Below, piece after piece: positions 47,051 to 59,645 of a stretch of DNA of 64,000 nucleotides. The notes under the pieces are model-generated. The model worked only from the letters and a program-made list of their open reading frames with translations. It did no database searches and had not been told where the DNA came from. The stretch spans positions 1,674,001 through 1,738,000 of the forward strand of contig NZ_CP043318.1 of the NCBI RefSeq assembly GCF_001984825.2. The letters run 5' to 3'. Each line of letters opens with the position of its first letter. Position 1 is the first letter of the stretch. The stretch comes from Enterobacter chengduensis. GTDB taxonomy: Bacteria > Pseudomonadota > Gammaproteobacteria > Enterobacterales > Enterobacteriaceae. The translations under genes and the position numbers were made by a program.

Positions 47051-48057
47051 GTGGCTTACGCAAACAGAAAGGGGTGGCGCTGCTGGTGGTGCTGATCCTG
47101 CTGGTGATGATGTCGGCGCTGGCCGCCAAAATCAGCCAGCAGTTCTGCCGCAACCTGCAGAAGACGCATTACCAGGTGAGCCAGCAGCAGCTGCGCTGGG
47201 CGATGCAGGCCCAGGAAAAGGTGGTCAAAGACCGTCTGCAGAACGACGCCAGCGGCGAGAGCAAGCCGCTATCCCCGGATGGGGACTGGCATCAGCCGCT
47301 GGAAACGCAGGGGGATGACTACACGGTGGTCAGCCAGGTGGAGGACGCCCAGGACTGCTTCAACGTCAACAACCTGCTGGCCTTAGAAAAACCGGCCCAG
47401 GGGCAGGCCCAGTCTGCCGTGCCGGAAAAGCCGCGCAACGAGCGAATTGTTGAGCAGATCCTGACCCAGAGCGGGCTGAGCCAGTCCACGGCGGAAGAGG
47501 TTTACCTCCAGCTGGTGGACTATCTCGACGGTGACGCTACCACCGCCAAAGACGGCGCCGAGACCGACGCCTGGGCTGGCGTGGTGCCCGCCCGCCAGCC
47601 GGCTAACCAGATGATGCGCACTATTTCGGAGATCAAACTGCTGCCTGCGTTTCCGGCGGCGGCATACCCGAAGGTGAGCAAGCTGCTGTGCGCGCTGCCG
47701 GACTCCGCCAGCAAGGTGGATGTGAATACCCTGAAACCGGAGCAGGCCGCCCTGTTGGCCGCCCTGTTCCCGGGAAAATTAACTGAAGATGACGCGCTTC
47801 GCCTGATCGAATCGCGTACTGAAAGCGGCTGGGAAAACATGGAGACCTTCAGCAAAGCGCTGGAGCTAACCTTCCCGCAGCTTAAGGACGATCTCCCGCA
47901 GGTGGCCGAGCTTCTCTCGATAAACAGCCGGTATTTTCGCGTTAACTATACCGGCAATACCGATGAACTAACGCTTCGCGTGGTGAGCCAGCTTCAGGTC
48001 AATAACGAAGCCGGTGAGATCGTGACGTGGCAACGTCGTTACCGAATGATTGAATAA
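47047..48057 (+). CDS. gspK: Minor pseudopilin GspK
   Basis: 336 residues from the ATG at 47047 (MSGLRKQKGVALLVVL), overlapping the gspJ stop; the frame is open further upstream but that part is within gspJ. Prepilin site after Gly9, and position +5 is Val instead of Glu, the normal exception for GspK. The large alpha domain with two calcium sites is expected at about 90-280 (DCFNVNNLLAL, LVDYLDGDA, KVDVNTLKPEQAALL). GspK caps the pseudopilus tip. Confidence 0.95.
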   Translation: MSGLRKQKGVALLVVLILLVMMSALAAKISQQFCRNLQKTHYQVSQQQLRWAMQAQEKVVKDRLQNDASGESKPLSPDGDWHQPLETQGDDYTVVSQVEDAQDCFNVNNLLALEKPAQGQAQSAVPEKPRNERIVEQILTQSGLSQSTAEEVYLQLVDYLDGDATTAKDGAETDAWAGVVPARQPANQMMRTISEIKLLPAFPAAAYPKVSKLLCALPDSASKVDVNTLKPEQAALLAALFPGKLTEDDALRLIESRTESGWENMETFSKALELTFPQLKDDLPQVAELLSINSRYFRVNYTGNTDELTLRVVSQLQVNNEAGEIVTWQRRYRMIE

Positions 48058-48072
48058 GAAAAGTAGAACGCT

Positions 48073-49206
48073 ATGAAACAGGTCCTTTTTGTTCGTCCCG
48101 ACAGCCTCGAGGGCGGGAAAATAACGTGGTGTGTCTCCGGCAGCGAGCAGGTTGAGGTGCTGGAGAGCCTGGACGCCCTGGCCGACCATCCTCTGGCCGC
48201 CCGCGTTTGCCTGCTGCTGCCTGCCAGCAGCATGATCTTCCGCCACTTTACGCTGCCGAAAAAAGTCGCCTCGCAGGCGACGGCGTTCTCGTGGATGGCG
48301 GAAGAGACGCTGATTGGCGACGTGGATAACCTTCACTGGACGGTGCTTCACAAAAAGGGTGCCGAGGTGGACGCGGTGGCAATCGACGCCGACTGCCTGC
48401 GCGGATGGTTGACCCGCTGTCATGAGGCCGGTTTGAAGGTGATTCAGGCGCTGCCGGATGCCTGGCTGCTGCCCGTGACGGCAGGCGGAAGCACGCTTGT
48501 CGCCATGGATCAGGGCTACTGGCTGCGCTTATCGCCCCATGTCGCCAGCGAAATGGAGTCAAGCCTGCTGCCGCTTCTGATGCAGAAAGCCGGAGAGGGG
48601 GAGGTGTGCTGCTACGGCGACGCGCCTGACGGTGTGGACGTTGATGGCGTGCTGCCCTGGCAGCATCCGCTGGTCCTGATCCAGCCGCAGTGGCGCACCT
48701 GCCGCGTCACGCTTCTGCACGGTGAATTCAGTGCGAAAGCGGGCACGGGGAAAGCCTCTAAGGGCATCAAGGCGGCAATGGCCGCGGCGGGCCTGCTCTC
48801 TCTCGGCCTGCTGCTGGGCCCGCGCATCGCGATGGCCTGGATGCTGGTGCAGCAGGAAAATCAGGTTCAGCAGGAGATCCTGCAGGTTTACCAGCACCAT
48901 TTTCCCAGCATGCGTCAGCAGACCAATATCAAATATCACTTTGGTCAAAATATGAAAAAGCAGACCAAAGGAGTGTTCCTGCAGCTGGAAGATCTGGAAA
49001 AAGCCAGGCAGGCCGTGCCCGCGCTGGAGATCACGCTGCTCGAATACGATGCTCAGCAAAACACGCTGACGCTGAGCGCCCGTTCGCAAAATCAATCCGC
49101 ATTGCAGACGTTTGTAACACAGGCGGGGGAAAATTTTGATTTCACCTTACAGCCTGTGTCGACCTCTGCGCCTTATACCGCCATGATCGCAGGGAAACAT
49201 AAATGA
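48073..49206 (+). CDS. gspL: Type II secretion protein GspL
   Basis: 377 residues. A cytoplasmic actin-like region (1-235) that binds GspE, one membrane helix at about 238-258 (AAMAAAGLLSLGLLLGPRIA), and a periplasmic ferredoxin-like domain (about 300-377). Conserved features include LPKKVASQATAFSWMAEETL and the Leu-rich segment before the membrane. It recruits the ATPase to the inner-membrane platform and pairs with GspM. It overlaps gspM by 4 bases. Confidence 0.93.
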   Translation: MKQVLFVRPDSLEGGKITWCVSGSEQVEVLESLDALADHPLAARVCLLLPASSMIFRHFTLPKKVASQATAFSWMAEETLIGDVDNLHWTVLHKKGAEVDAVAIDADCLRGWLTRCHEAGLKVIQALPDAWLLPVTAGGSTLVAMDQGYWLRLSPHVASEMESSLLPLLMQKAGEGEVCCYGDAPDGVDVDGVLPWQHPLVLIQPQWRTCRVTLLHGEFSAKAGTGKASKGIKAAMAAAGLLSLGLLLGPRIAMAWMLVQQENQVQQEILQVYQHHFPSMRQQTNIKYHFGQNMKKQTKGVFLQLEDLEKARQAVPALEITLLEYDAQQNTLTLSARSQNQSALQTFVTQAGENFDFTLQPVSTSAPYTAMIAGKHK

Positions 49207-49688
49207 AAGAGCGAATCACGCAGCTTAAGTCTCGTTATCAAAATTACAGCACCAGGGAAAAAGTTATTCTGAAAATATGTGCCGCCGCGATAGCGGGGGC
49301 AGTTATTTATTACGCGGGTATGATCCCGCTGGATAATATGATTCAGAACAGCAAAGCCACGCTGAGCAGACAAAAAGAGACGCTAAACTGGATGCGCAGT
49401 GAAATTGATAAAAACCATCTCCAGGTCCAGATTGTCAAAACGGATAATCCGCGTGCGGTGGTGGAGAAAAGCGCGCAGGAAATTCATCTTCCTCTGACGG
49501 ATGTGCATCAGGATGGACAGACCTTGTCGTTCGTCGTTAATCGCGTAAACGTCTACGAATTAAAGAACTGGCTGCGGGAAATAAACCAGTATTCCGGCGT
49601 CAGGCTGCAGAAAATGGATCTTACCCCGGTCGATCACCTCAGCGATGTTAAGGCGCAAGTCCAGCTCACCTGGAGCAAGACCGCATGA
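49203..49688 (+). CDS. gspM: Type II secretion protein GspM
   Basis: 161 residues. A short cytoplasmic start with YQNYSTREKVILKI, a membrane helix at about 20-40 (ILKICAAAIAGAVIYYAG), a coiled stretch, and a small ferredoxin-like periplasmic domain ending in VKAQVQLTW. It binds GspL and GspC and positions the platform. It overlaps gspL and gspO by 4 bases each. No gspN follows, as in the E. coli gsp operon. Confidence 0.9.
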   Translation: MKERITQLKSRYQNYSTREKVILKICAAAIAGAVIYYAGMIPLDNMIQNSKATLSRQKETLNWMRSEIDKNHLQVQIVKTDNPRAVVEKSAQEIHLPLTDVHQDGQTLSFVVNRVNVYELKNWLREINQYSGVRLQKMDLTPVDHLSDVKAQVQLTWSKTA

Positions 49689-50482
49689 ACACCTTCGCGC
49701 TGATGCGGGAGGTTTACCCGGTGGGATTCCCGATAATGAGCGCAATCTTCGGCGGCATTGTCGGGAGCTTTCTTGGGGTGGTCGCCGAACGCGTGCCGGG
49801 CATGGTGACGGAGGAGGAGGGGAGCGGTAATCTGCTCTTTCCGGCCTCGCACTGCCCGGTCTGCCAGCACAGGCTCTCCGCCTGGGAGAATATTCCGCTG
49901 ATCAGCTGGCTGGTATTACGCGGGCGCTGCCGCCGGTGCAGAACGGCTATCCCCCTGCGGATATTTTTAATCGAACTTTTTTCCGCACTGTTTTGTGGTA
50001 TCACCGCCTGGTGTATGCCTGACGTCCAGTCCCTCTTTGCCGTATGGCTGCTGACCGCCTTTTTGCTGCCCCTGGCGATGATTGACTGGCGGCACCAGCT
50101 GCTGCCGGACTGCCTGACGCAGCCTCTGCTGTGGGCAGGACTGCTGTTCCATGCGTTTGGCCACGCGCTACCGCTGCGCGATGCGCTGTTCGGCGCGGTG
50201 GCAGGCTACCTCTCCCTGTGGCTGCTCTACTGGGCATTTCGGTTGATGACCGGCCGGGAAGGGTTGGGATATGGCGATTTTAAGCTGCTGGCGGCCCTGG
50301 GCGCCTGGTGCGGCTGGCAGGCGCTGCCGACGATTGAGTTAGCCGCCGCGCTAAGCGGTATTATCGGATATTTCGCCTTAAATAATTTAAATAATAATAA
50401 CCTCACTATTTCTTTCGGACCTTATCTCTCTTTTGCTGGAATAGTAGTGTTTATTGGGCAGCAGTTTGCTTCCATATTTTAA
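49685..50482 (+). CDS. gspO: Prepilin peptidase/N-methyltransferase GspO
   Basis: 265 residues. Two CxxC pairs in the cytoplasmic zinc loop (CPVC and CRRC, about residues 57-60 and 79-82) and both catalytic aspartates of the aspartic prepilin peptidase: IDWRHQLLPD and GYGDFKLLAALG. About eight membrane helices. It cleaves and N-methylates GspG-K. Last gene of the operon. The following 254 bases hold no gene and lead into the chitinase gene on the same strand. Confidence 0.95.
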   Translation: MNTFALMREVYPVGFPIMSAIFGGIVGSFLGVVAERVPGMVTEEEGSGNLLFPASHCPVCQHRLSAWENIPLISWLVLRGRCRRCRTAIPLRIFLIELFSALFCGITAWCMPDVQSLFAVWLLTAFLLPLAMIDWRHQLLPDCLTQPLLWAGLLFHAFGHALPLRDALFGAVAGYLSLWLLYWAFRLMTGREGLGYGDFKLLAALGAWCGWQALPTIELAAALSGIIGYFALNNLNNNNLTISFGPYLSFAGIVVFIGQQFASIF

Positions 50483-50733
50483 ATATACGGGTCAAGCTTT
50501 TTTGTAATTTTTTTCGACGGTGGAAGAGAAGGACGTCTCTTTGCGCTCAGTGTATCGTAAGGGATATAAGCTACACGGAATTTGAGCTTGTATCTTTTTA
50601 TGGAGGAATACAACGCAGCAAAACGTTTTTTGTCACGGTTGTCAGGTTAGTTAAATACGCATTACGCGAACCACACCATGTTCTCAAGGAAGGCATGGGT
50701 ATTAACGTTACGAATAAATTTATCGGGAAATAA

Positions 50734-53442
<2,709 letters not shown>

Positions 53443-53458
53443 TCTGAGCTGATAAAAA

Positions 53459-53482
53459 CTCCCCCCGCTTAAGGGGGGAGTA
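53459..53482. terminator. GC-rich hairpin after the chitinase gene
   Basis: ACTCCCCCC-GCTTAA-GGGGGGAGT, a perfect 9-bp stem. The T-run lies on the minus-strand side (AGTTTTTATC); on the plus strand AAATTAAAA follows, so it is more likely an mRNA 3'-end stabiliser than an efficient terminator for the chitinase. Confidence 0.55.
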
Positions 53483-53545
53483 AATTAAAAATGATTTTAC
53501 AGGATGTTGTTAAGGAGAAATTAGCGAAACGGTCAGCAGGTAAAA

Positions 53546-53986
53546 ATGAAAAAGTTATTTTTTTTATTATTGATACTCAGCCAGAGCGCGCTGGCAAACT
53601 GTTGGGATAAAGCTGCACATTATTATCACGTCGATCCTTATTTGCTGTACGCCATTGCGAACGTGGAATCGGGCATGAACCCGTATGCCGTTGGCGAAAA
53701 TCATGACGGTACCCGCGACGTGGGGCTAATGCAAATTAACAGCTCGCATTTTTCCGAGCTGGAGAGCCGGGGAATAGATGAATATCGGCTGATAACCGAA
53801 CCCTGTACCTCGATTATGGTTGGCGCATCGATATTGTCCAGCATGATTAAAGTGTATGGCTATAACTGGGAGGCGGTAGGCGCCTATAACGCCGGGTTAA
53901 AAAAAGAGAATTATCCTCAGCGCATGATATATGCCCACAAGGTGTGGAGGAAATATCAGGAACTGAAAGCTACAGCGACCGAATGA
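53546..53986 (+). CDS. Small secreted lytic transglycosylase (IpgF/EtgA-like)
   Basis: 146 residues. Signal peptide MKKLFFLLLILSQSALA, then a compact SLT-type goose-lysozyme fold: catalytic Glu41 in IANVESGMNP, followed by RDVGLMQINSSHF and VGAYNAGLKKENYP, the standard motifs of PilT/IpgF-class enzymes. It cleaves the glycan strand of peptidoglycan to make room for envelope-spanning machines. Standing between two chitinase genes of a type II secretion block, it may open the wall for GspD or GspA, although its fold could also be secreted and act on other substrates. The 5' part of the gene is AT-rich (a run of eight T). Confidence 0.88.
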   Translation: MKKLFFLLLILSQSALANCWDKAAHYYHVDPYLLYAIANVESGMNPYAVGENHDGTRDVGLMQINSSHFSELESRGIDEYRLITEPCTSIMVGASILSSMIKVYGYNWEAVGAYNAGLKKENYPQRMIYAHKVWRKYQELKATATE

Positions 53987-54119
53987 GTTTTTTATTTTTG
54001 AAGAATTCCTGAAGGTGTTCTTCGAAAAGAGAAAACAGCTCTCCGCGGTTTATTTATTAACGGATTAATACATAAGCCTGGATTGTTAATATTTAACTTC
54101 AATTAACAGGAATAGTGAA

Positions 54120-55949
54120 ATGAACAAAAGGACGTTACTGAGTGTACTCGTTGCCGGCGCATGCGTAGCACCGTTTATGGCCCAGGCTGCCTCGCTGCAA
54201 GCGACCACCAGTGAACCATATACCATGAAAGCCAGCGATCTGGCGAAGAAAGAGAAAGAGCTGACCAGCTTCCCGCTGATGGCCTCCGTAAAAGAGACCA
54301 TCCAGACGCTGGACAACGCTCAGGTTGAGTTGATTGAGCCAGGCCGTGCGGCGAACCCGGATAACGTGAAGCGCGTGGAAGGGATCGTGAAGGCCAGCGA
54401 CTGGGAGTATCTCTTCCCGCTGCGCGCACAGGCGTACACCTACAGCAACTTCCTGAAAGCGGTCGGTAAGTTCCCGGCGCTGTGTAAGACCTACAACGAC
54501 GGTCGCGACAGTGACGCTATCTGCCGTAAAGAGCTGGCAACCATGTTTGCCCACTTTGCCCAGGAAACCGGCGGTCACGAAAGCTGGCGTCCGGAAGCCG
54601 AATGGCGTCAGGCCCTGGTTCACGTGCGTGAAATGGGCTGGAGCGAAGGCCAGAAGGGCGGCTATAACGGCGAATGTAACCCGGACGTCTGGCAGGGTCA
54701 GACCTGGCCGTGCGGTAAAGACAAAGACGGCGACTTCCTGAGCTACTTCGGTCGCGGCGCTAAGCAGCTGTCCTACAACTACAACTACGGTCCGTTCTCT
54801 GAAGCGATGTTCGGCGACGTGCGTACGCTGCTCGACAAACCTGAGCTGGTGGCGGATACCTGGCTGAACCTGGCGAGTGCGATCTTCTTCTTCGCCTATC
54901 CACAGCCGCCAAAACCAAGCATGCTGCAGGTTATCGACGGCACCTGGCAGCCGAACGATCACGATAAAGCCAACGGCCTGGTCCCTGGCTTCGGCGTGAC
55001 CACCCAGATCATCAACGGCGGCGTTGAGTGCGGCGGCCCAACTGAAATTGCACAGTCTGAGAACCGTATCAAGTACTACAAAGAGTTCGCGAACTACCTG
55101 AAGGTCCCCGTTCCGGCGAACGAAGTGCTGGGCTGCGCGAACATGAAGCAGTTCGACGAAGGCGGTGCTGGCGCGCTGAAGATCTACTGGGAGCAGGACT
55201 GGGGATGGAGCGCGGATACGCCAAGCGGCGCAACCTACTCTTGCCAGCTGGTTGGCTACCAGACGCCGTTTAGCGCCTTCAAAGAGGGTGACTACAGCAA
55301 GTGCGTGCAGAAGTTCTTTAACGTGAACATCGTTAACGACGACGGTTCCGTTACGCCGGATGAAACCCCGGTAACGCCAACGCCGACACCAACGCCGTCA
55401 GAAGACGAAACGCCGGCACCAGCGCCAGTACCGGATGAAACGCCAGCAGAACCTGCTGCGGTGAACCACGCGCCAGTGGCGCATATCGCCGGTCCAATCG
55501 GTGCGGTTGACGCCGGTGCGCAGGTTTCACTGAGCGCGGAAGGCTCTACTGATGAAGACGGCAACCCGCTGACCTACACCTGGCGTTCCCAGGACGGCCA
55601 GACCGTGACCGGTCAGGATAAAGCGGTAGTGAACTTCAAGGCACCTGAATCAGCGACGGCTCAGCAGATTGAAATCAGCCTGACCGTAAGCGACGGTGAG
55701 CTGAGCAGCACGACCTCCTATCTGCTGAACGTGAAGGCCAAAGCGGCACCGTCTCAGGACGAAGGCACTTCTGGCGATTACGCCGCGTGGAGCGCGAACA
55801 GCAAGTACAACGCAGGTGATATCGTGAACAACCACGGTAAACTGTTCCAGTGCAAACCGTTCCCGTACAGCGGCTGGTGTAACAACGCTCCGGCATACTA
55901 TGAACCGGGTGCAGGCCTGGCATGGGCTGATGCCTGGACCGCTCTGTAA
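54120..55949 (+). CDS. Secreted family 19 chitinase with PKD and chitin-binding module
   Basis: 609 residues. Signal peptide to about residue 24 (MAQA-ASL). An unassigned segment follows, then the GH19 catalytic domain (about 90-400) with [11 protein letters not shown] (catalytic Glu149) and [25 protein letters not shown] linker (about 418-452) joins it to a PKD domain ([13 protein letters not shown]...[11 protein letters not shown]) and a C-terminal family 5/12 chitin-binding module ([16 protein letters not shown]). Endochitinase with inverting mechanism, complementary to the retaining GH18 enzyme upstream, and sharing its accessory modules. A good candidate type II secretion substrate. A strong terminator follows. 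Confidence 0.92.
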   Translation: MNKRTLLSVLVAGACVAPFMAQAASLQATTSEPYTMKASDLAKKEKELTSFPLMASVKETIQTLDNAQVELIEPGRAANPDNVKRVEGIVKASDWEYLFPLRAQAYTYSNFLKAVGKFPALCKTYNDGRDSDAICRKELATMFAHFAQETGGHESWRPEAEWRQALVHVREMGWSEGQKGGYNGECNPDVWQGQTWPCGKDKDGDFLSYFGRGAKQLSYNYNYGPFSEAMFGDVRTLLDKPELVADTWLNLASAIFFFAYPQPPKPSMLQVIDGTWQPNDHDKANGLVPGFGVTTQIINGGVECGGPTEIAQSENRIKYYKEFANYLKVPVPANEVLGCANMKQFDEGGAGALKIYWEQDWGWSADTPSGATYSCQLVGYQTPFSAFKEGDYSKCVQKFFNVNIVNDDGSVTPDETPVTPTPTPTPSEDETPAPAPVPDETPAEPAAVNHAPVAHIAGPIGAVDAGAQVSLSAEGSTDEDGNPLTYTWRSQDGQTVTGQDKAVVNFKAPESATAQQIEISLTVSDGELSSTTSYLLNVKAKAAPSQDEGTSGDYAAWSANSKYNAGDIVNNHGKLFQCKPFPYSGWCNNAPAYYEPGAGLAWADAWTAL

Positions 55950-55953
55950 AAGC

Positions 55954-55987
55954 AAACGGCAACCGAAAGGTTGCCGTTTTAGTTTTT
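55954..55987 (+). terminator. Intrinsic terminator after the GH19 chitinase
   Basis: Perfect 11-bp stem AAACGGCAACC-GAAA-GGTTGCCGTTT with a stable GNRA-type loop, followed by TAGTTTTT. Confidence 0.9.
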
Positions 55988-56014
55988 GCACCCTCTCCAG
56001 CGGTACGGTGCAGC

Positions 56015-56051
56015 TGTAGGCCCGGTAAGGCGAAGCCGCCACCGGGCAACA
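56015..56051. repeat. REP palindrome before ybjS
   Basis: TGTAGGCCCGGTAAGGCGAA followed by GCCGCCACCGGGCAACA: REP hairpin with a CCCGGT/ACCGGG stem, between convergent genes. It marks the right boundary of the secretion/chitinase block. Confidence 0.82.
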
Positions 56052-56053
56052 GG

Positions 56054-57067
56054 CTAGCGGTGCAGTTTCCCGTGATCCCGTAACCACGCCGCCGTGCGCA
56101 CAATCCCTTCATCCAGCGTCACCACCGGCTGATAACCCAGCTCATTCTCCGCCCGCGAAATATCCAGCGTGAAGTCAAAGTTAAGCTTCGATACGCCGTA
56201 ATGCGTCAGCGCAGGCTCTTTGGCCGATTTACTGCCAAAGCGCTCCATGCTGCGGGCAATCATGTCGAGCATCGGGTAGGGAACCGAACGGATACGGCAG
56301 TCGATCTGCAGCTCGTCGATCAGCCGCTGCACAATGCTGCGCAGCGTGCAGGGCTCACCGTTAGTGATGTTATAGGCGCGGCCGGAGATCAGCTTATCGC
56401 AGTCCGGCTGGCTTGCCAGCCACATGGCGTGGACGGCGTTTTCGTAATAGGTCATATCCACCAGCGCATCGCCACCGCGCGGCAGCAGCACGCTGCCGTA
56501 GTGATGCATCATCTGCGCCAGGCGCGGAATAAACACCTTGTCGTGCGGTCCGAACAGGCTTTGCGGACGCAGGATCGTAAACCGGGTGTGCGGGTTCGAC
56601 TGCGCCAGCAGGTCAATGACCTCTTCGCTGGCCGCTTTGCTGCGGGCAAACTCGCAGGCAAAGCGAGCAGGGCGGAAATCTTCCTGCACGTCACGATGGT
56701 GGTGGTAGTCGAAATAGAGCGATGGTGATGAGATATGGATAAAGTTACGCACGCCCCAGGCGACGGCCCATTCGCCCAGACGGCGGGTGGCCCGCACGTT
56801 GGCGAGATCGAAGGCTTCCTGGGTTCCCCACGGCGAGGTAAAACTGGAGCAGTGCCACAGCGTGTCGATACCGGCGAGCATGACCTTCGCCTGCGAGGAG
56901 ACCAGCTCCGTCAGGTCGGCATGGACGAACTCTGCGCCCATTTTTTGCAGCAGTTTCCCCATCGCTTCGTTGCGACCGGTAGCCCTGACGCTGATGCCCT
57001 TGCTGCGCAGAAATTCGACCGCATTTCGGCCTAAGCCGCTGGTCGCCCCGGTAACCAGTACCTTCAT
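56054..57067 (-). CDS. ybjS: NAD(P)-binding oxidoreductase/epimerase-like YbjS
   Basis: 337 residues from the ATG at 57067 ([16 protein letters not shown]), the E. coli length; the frame is open upstream but not conserved. An extended short-chain dehydrogenase with the dinucleotide motif TGATSGLG; the central [16 protein letters not shown] and [18 protein letters not shown] are strongly conserved. It is related to 3-beta-hydroxysteroid dehydrogenases and sugar epimerases, substrate unknown. It keeps the E. coli order ybjS-ybjT-ltaE-poxB, all on one strand. In E. coli amiD lies directly downstream; here 20 kb intervene. Confidence 0.93.
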   Translation of the reverse strand: MKVLVTGATSGLGRNAVEFLRSKGISVRATGRNEAMGKLLQKMGAEFVHADLTELVSSQAKVMLAGIDTLWHCSSFTSPWGTQEAFDLANVRATRRLGEWAVAWGVRNFIHISSPSLYFDYHHHRDVQEDFRPARFACEFARSKAASEEVIDLLAQSNPHTRFTILRPQSLFGPHDKVFIPRLAQMMHHYGSVLLPRGGDALVDMTYYENAVHAMWLASQPDCDKLISGRAYNITNGEPCTLRSIVQRLIDELQIDCRIRSVPYPMLDMIARSMERFGSKSAKEPALTHYGVSKLNFDFTLDISRAENELGYQPVVTLDEGIVRTAAWLRDHGKLHR

Positions 57068-57158
57068 AACTATCCACTGTGTTGAAAAGAATTTCGTGCG
57101 CATTCTTTCGTGAATTACGGCGCTATGCAATGGGAAAGGTGAAAGAAAAAGGGTTTTA

Positions 57159-58595
57159 TTAACTTATTTTCATCTTTTGTTCTGCACGTTGCGCAATCCG
57201 TTTCGCCATCCCGCGGAAGATAAACAGGTGGGCGGGGATCATCAACAGCCAGTAGAACAGACCCGGCATTCCGTGCGGATGCCACCAGGCGCGGACGTCC
57301 AGTTCACGATAATCACCTTTGTCTTTGAGCGTAAAGCAGAGTCGCCCCAACCCGGGCGCTTTCATCCCGAACAGCAGCCCCAGCTGTTTTTCCGGCTCGA
57401 CGATAATCACCTTCCAGCTGTCGACCGCGTCGCCCACCTCAAGATACGGGCGGGCCGGGCGGCCTTTAGCCAGCCTGTGCCCCACCAGCAGATCCATTGC
57501 CCCGCGCGTTTGCCAGAGGAGATTACCGAAGAAATACCCTTCTTTGCCGCCAATCTGGTTCACCACCTCCCACAGCGCGGCCAGGCTGGCAGAGGTTTTC
57601 ACCGTGCAGCCCGCCTGTTTCGGGTAGTAGCCGTACTCCGGTCGCCAGCGGGCAAACGCCTGGGCGTCGTAGCCCCAGTCGCTGGAGTTCACCAACTGCT
57701 CTTCTTCTTTCAGCGTATTGCGCACCGCATCGTCGAAGCGGATCAGATCCTGGGGGATGAGCGCCCGCAGCGCGCGATCGTCCGCCAGCAGATCGTGCTT
57801 CAGCCCCTGGATCAGCGCTTTGGCGGTCGTCGGCGGCACGGAGGTGATCACATTCAAAAACCACACCGAAATCCAGCGGGTCGGGAAGGGAATGGGGATC
57901 AGCCAGCGGCGGCATCCGCTGACGCGCATAAAATGTTCGAACTGCTCCTGATAGCTCAGCACTTCAGGACCGGCAGCCTCCAGCACGCGGTGTTGCGCCG
58001 CCGGATGGTCCAGCAGGGCCACCAGATAATGCAGTAAATTCTCCAGCGCAATCGGCGTGGTGCGCGAACGCACCCAGCGCGGCGGCGTGAGCACCGGCAG
58101 GTTGTAGACCATATCGCGCATCACTTCGAAGGCGGCGGAGCCCGCGCCGACGATGATCCCCGCGCGCAGCTCGGTCACGGGGATATTGGCACCGCGCAGC
58201 GTGTCCGCCGTCAGCTGGCGGGCGCGCAGATGGTCGGACTGTTCATGTTCGGGCGCCTGGAGCGAGCTTAAAAAAATCACCTGCTTCACCGGCGTTTGCA
58301 GCAGGGCATCGCGGACGTTCATCGCCACCTGACGCTCGTGGGCGATAAAGTCCCCGCCTTCGCCCATGCTGTGCACCAGGTAGTAAAGCGTGTCGACCCC
58401 TTCCAGCAGCGCGGGAAGTTCCTTCGGCCAGTTGAGGTCAACGTTGTGGCAGGTGACGCCGGGCAAACTGAGTTTTTGCAGGCGTTCGGTGTTGCGTGCC
58501 GCTGCCAGCACCTGATGCCCCTGCTGGCTTAGCGCCGTGGTCAGGTGCTGGCCAATGTATCCGCTGGCGCCGAGCACCAGAATGCGTTGCGGCAC
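57159..58595 (-). CDS. ybjT: NAD(P)-binding protein YbjT with DUF2867 domain
   Basis: 478 residues, two more than I recall for E. coli YbjT. The N-terminal NAD(P)-binding half starts with [13 protein letters not shown] and has an atypical short-chain dehydrogenase/NmrA fold; the C-terminal half (about 310-470) is the DUF2867 domain with membrane-seeking ends ([17 protein letters not shown]). Function unknown. It lies 10 bases after the ltaE stop, and the two are probably co-transcribed with ybjS. Confidence 0.92.
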   Translation of the reverse strand: MPQRILVLGASGYIGQHLTTALSQQGHQVLAAARNTERLQKLSLPGVTCHNVDLNWPKELPALLEGVDTLYYLVHSMGEGGDFIAHERQVAMNVRDALLQTPVKQVIFLSSLQAPEHEQSDHLRARQLTADTLRGANIPVTELRAGIIVGAGSAAFEVMRDMVYNLPVLTPPRWVRSRTTPIALENLLHYLVALLDHPAAQHRVLEAAGPEVLSYQEQFEHFMRVSGCRRWLIPIPFPTRWISVWFLNVITSVPPTTAKALIQGLKHDLLADDRALRALIPQDLIRFDDAVRNTLKEEEQLVNSSDWGYDAQAFARWRPEYGYYPKQAGCTVKTSASLAALWEVVNQIGGKEGYFFGNLLWQTRGAMDLLVGHRLAKGRPARPYLEVGDAVDSWKVIIVEPEKQLGLLFGMKAPGLGRLCFTLKDKGDYRELDVRAWWHPHGMPGLFYWLLMIPAHLFIFRGMAKRIAQRAEQKMKIS

Positions 58596-58605
58596 GTCGG
58601 GCTCC

Positions 58606-59607
58606 TTAGCGCTGTAAAAACGCCTGCCAGTGTTTCACCACGTCGGTCAGCTGCTCGCGGCTGACGTCGAGATGCATCACCAGGCGCACGATCGGTGAGG
58701 CGTTGATCAGCACCCCGCGCGCTTTCATAAATTCGCCCAGCGCGGCGGCATGCTCGTCGCCGACGCGAACGAACAGCATGTTGGTGTCGTGACGCATCAC
58801 GTCGGCGCCGATCTCGCGCAGCTGCGTGGCCATCCACGCGGCGTTATCGTGATCGTCCTTCAGACGCGCCACGTTGTTTTTCAGCGCGTACAGCCCCGCC
58901 GCCGCCAGAATCCCCGCCTGGCGCATGCCGCCGCCGGTCATCTTCCGCCAGCGGTTGGCGCGCTTGATGTAGTCCGCATTGCCGACCAGCAGGGAACCCA
59001 CCGGCGTGCCCAGCCCTTTTGAAAGGCAGATGGTGAACGAGTCGCAGTATTGCGTAATCTCCTTCAGCTCGCAGCCGTACGCCACGACGGCGTTGAAGAT
59101 ACGCGCGCCGTCCACGTGCAGGCCGAGCCCGCGCTCGCGGGTGAATTCCCACGCGGCTTTCAGGTACTCGCGCGGCAGCACCTTGCCGTTGTGGGTGTTT
59201 TCCAGGCTGAGCAGCCTGGTGCGGGCGAAGTGGATGTCGTTGGCTTTGATTTTCGCCGCCACTTTATCGAGCGGCAGGGAGCCGTCCGGCGCGGCGTCAA
59301 TCGGCTGCGGCTGTATGCTGCCGAGCACCGCTGCGCCGCCGGCTTCGTAGAGGTAGTTATGCGCGCCCTGGCCGACGATGTACTCTTCTCCGCGCTCGCA
59401 GTGGCTGAGCAGGGCAACCAGGTTCGCCTGCGTGCCGGTTGGCAGGAACAGGGCAGCCTCCTTGCCGCTCAGCTCTGCCGCATAGCGCTGCAGTTCATTG
59501 ACCGTCGGGTCATCGCCGTAGACGTCGTCCCCGACCGGCGCGGCCATCATCTCTTCGAGCATGGCGCGGCTCGGACGGGTAACGGTATCACTGCGTAAAT
59601 CAATCAT
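58606..59607 (-). CDS. ltaE: Low-specificity L-threonine aldolase LtaE
   Basis: 333 residues, the E. coli length. A fold-type I PLP enzyme: the Schiff-base Lys197 is in [14 protein letters not shown] and Asp166 ([10 protein letters not shown]) holds the cofactor ring. It interconverts L-threonine or L-allo-threonine with glycine and acetaldehyde. It lies 38 bases after poxB on the same strand, as in E. coli where poxB-ltaE-ybjT is an operon. Confidence 0.96.
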   Translation of the reverse strand: MIDLRSDTVTRPSRAMLEEMMAAPVGDDVYGDDPTVNELQRYAAELSGKEAALFLPTGTQANLVALLSHCERGEEYIVGQGAHNYLYEAGGAAVLGSIQPQPIDAAPDGSLPLDKVAAKIKANDIHFARTRLLSLENTHNGKVLPREYLKAAWEFTRERGLGLHVDGARIFNAVVAYGCELKEITQYCDSFTICLSKGLGTPVGSLLVGNADYIKRANRWRKMTGGGMRQAGILAAAGLYALKNNVARLKDDHDNAAWMATQLREIGADVMRHDTNMLFVRVGDEHAAALGEFMKARGVLINASPIVRLVMHLDVSREQLTDVVKHWQAFLQR

Positions 59608-59645
59608 GGCATGTCCTTATTGTTGAAAAGGCGATGCCAGATGTT

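Noticed and set aside
42418..50482. Search for frameshifts or broken genes in gspE-gspO
   Set aside because: Every gene is full length, with usual start-stop overlaps and intact key motifs; the operon appears functional.
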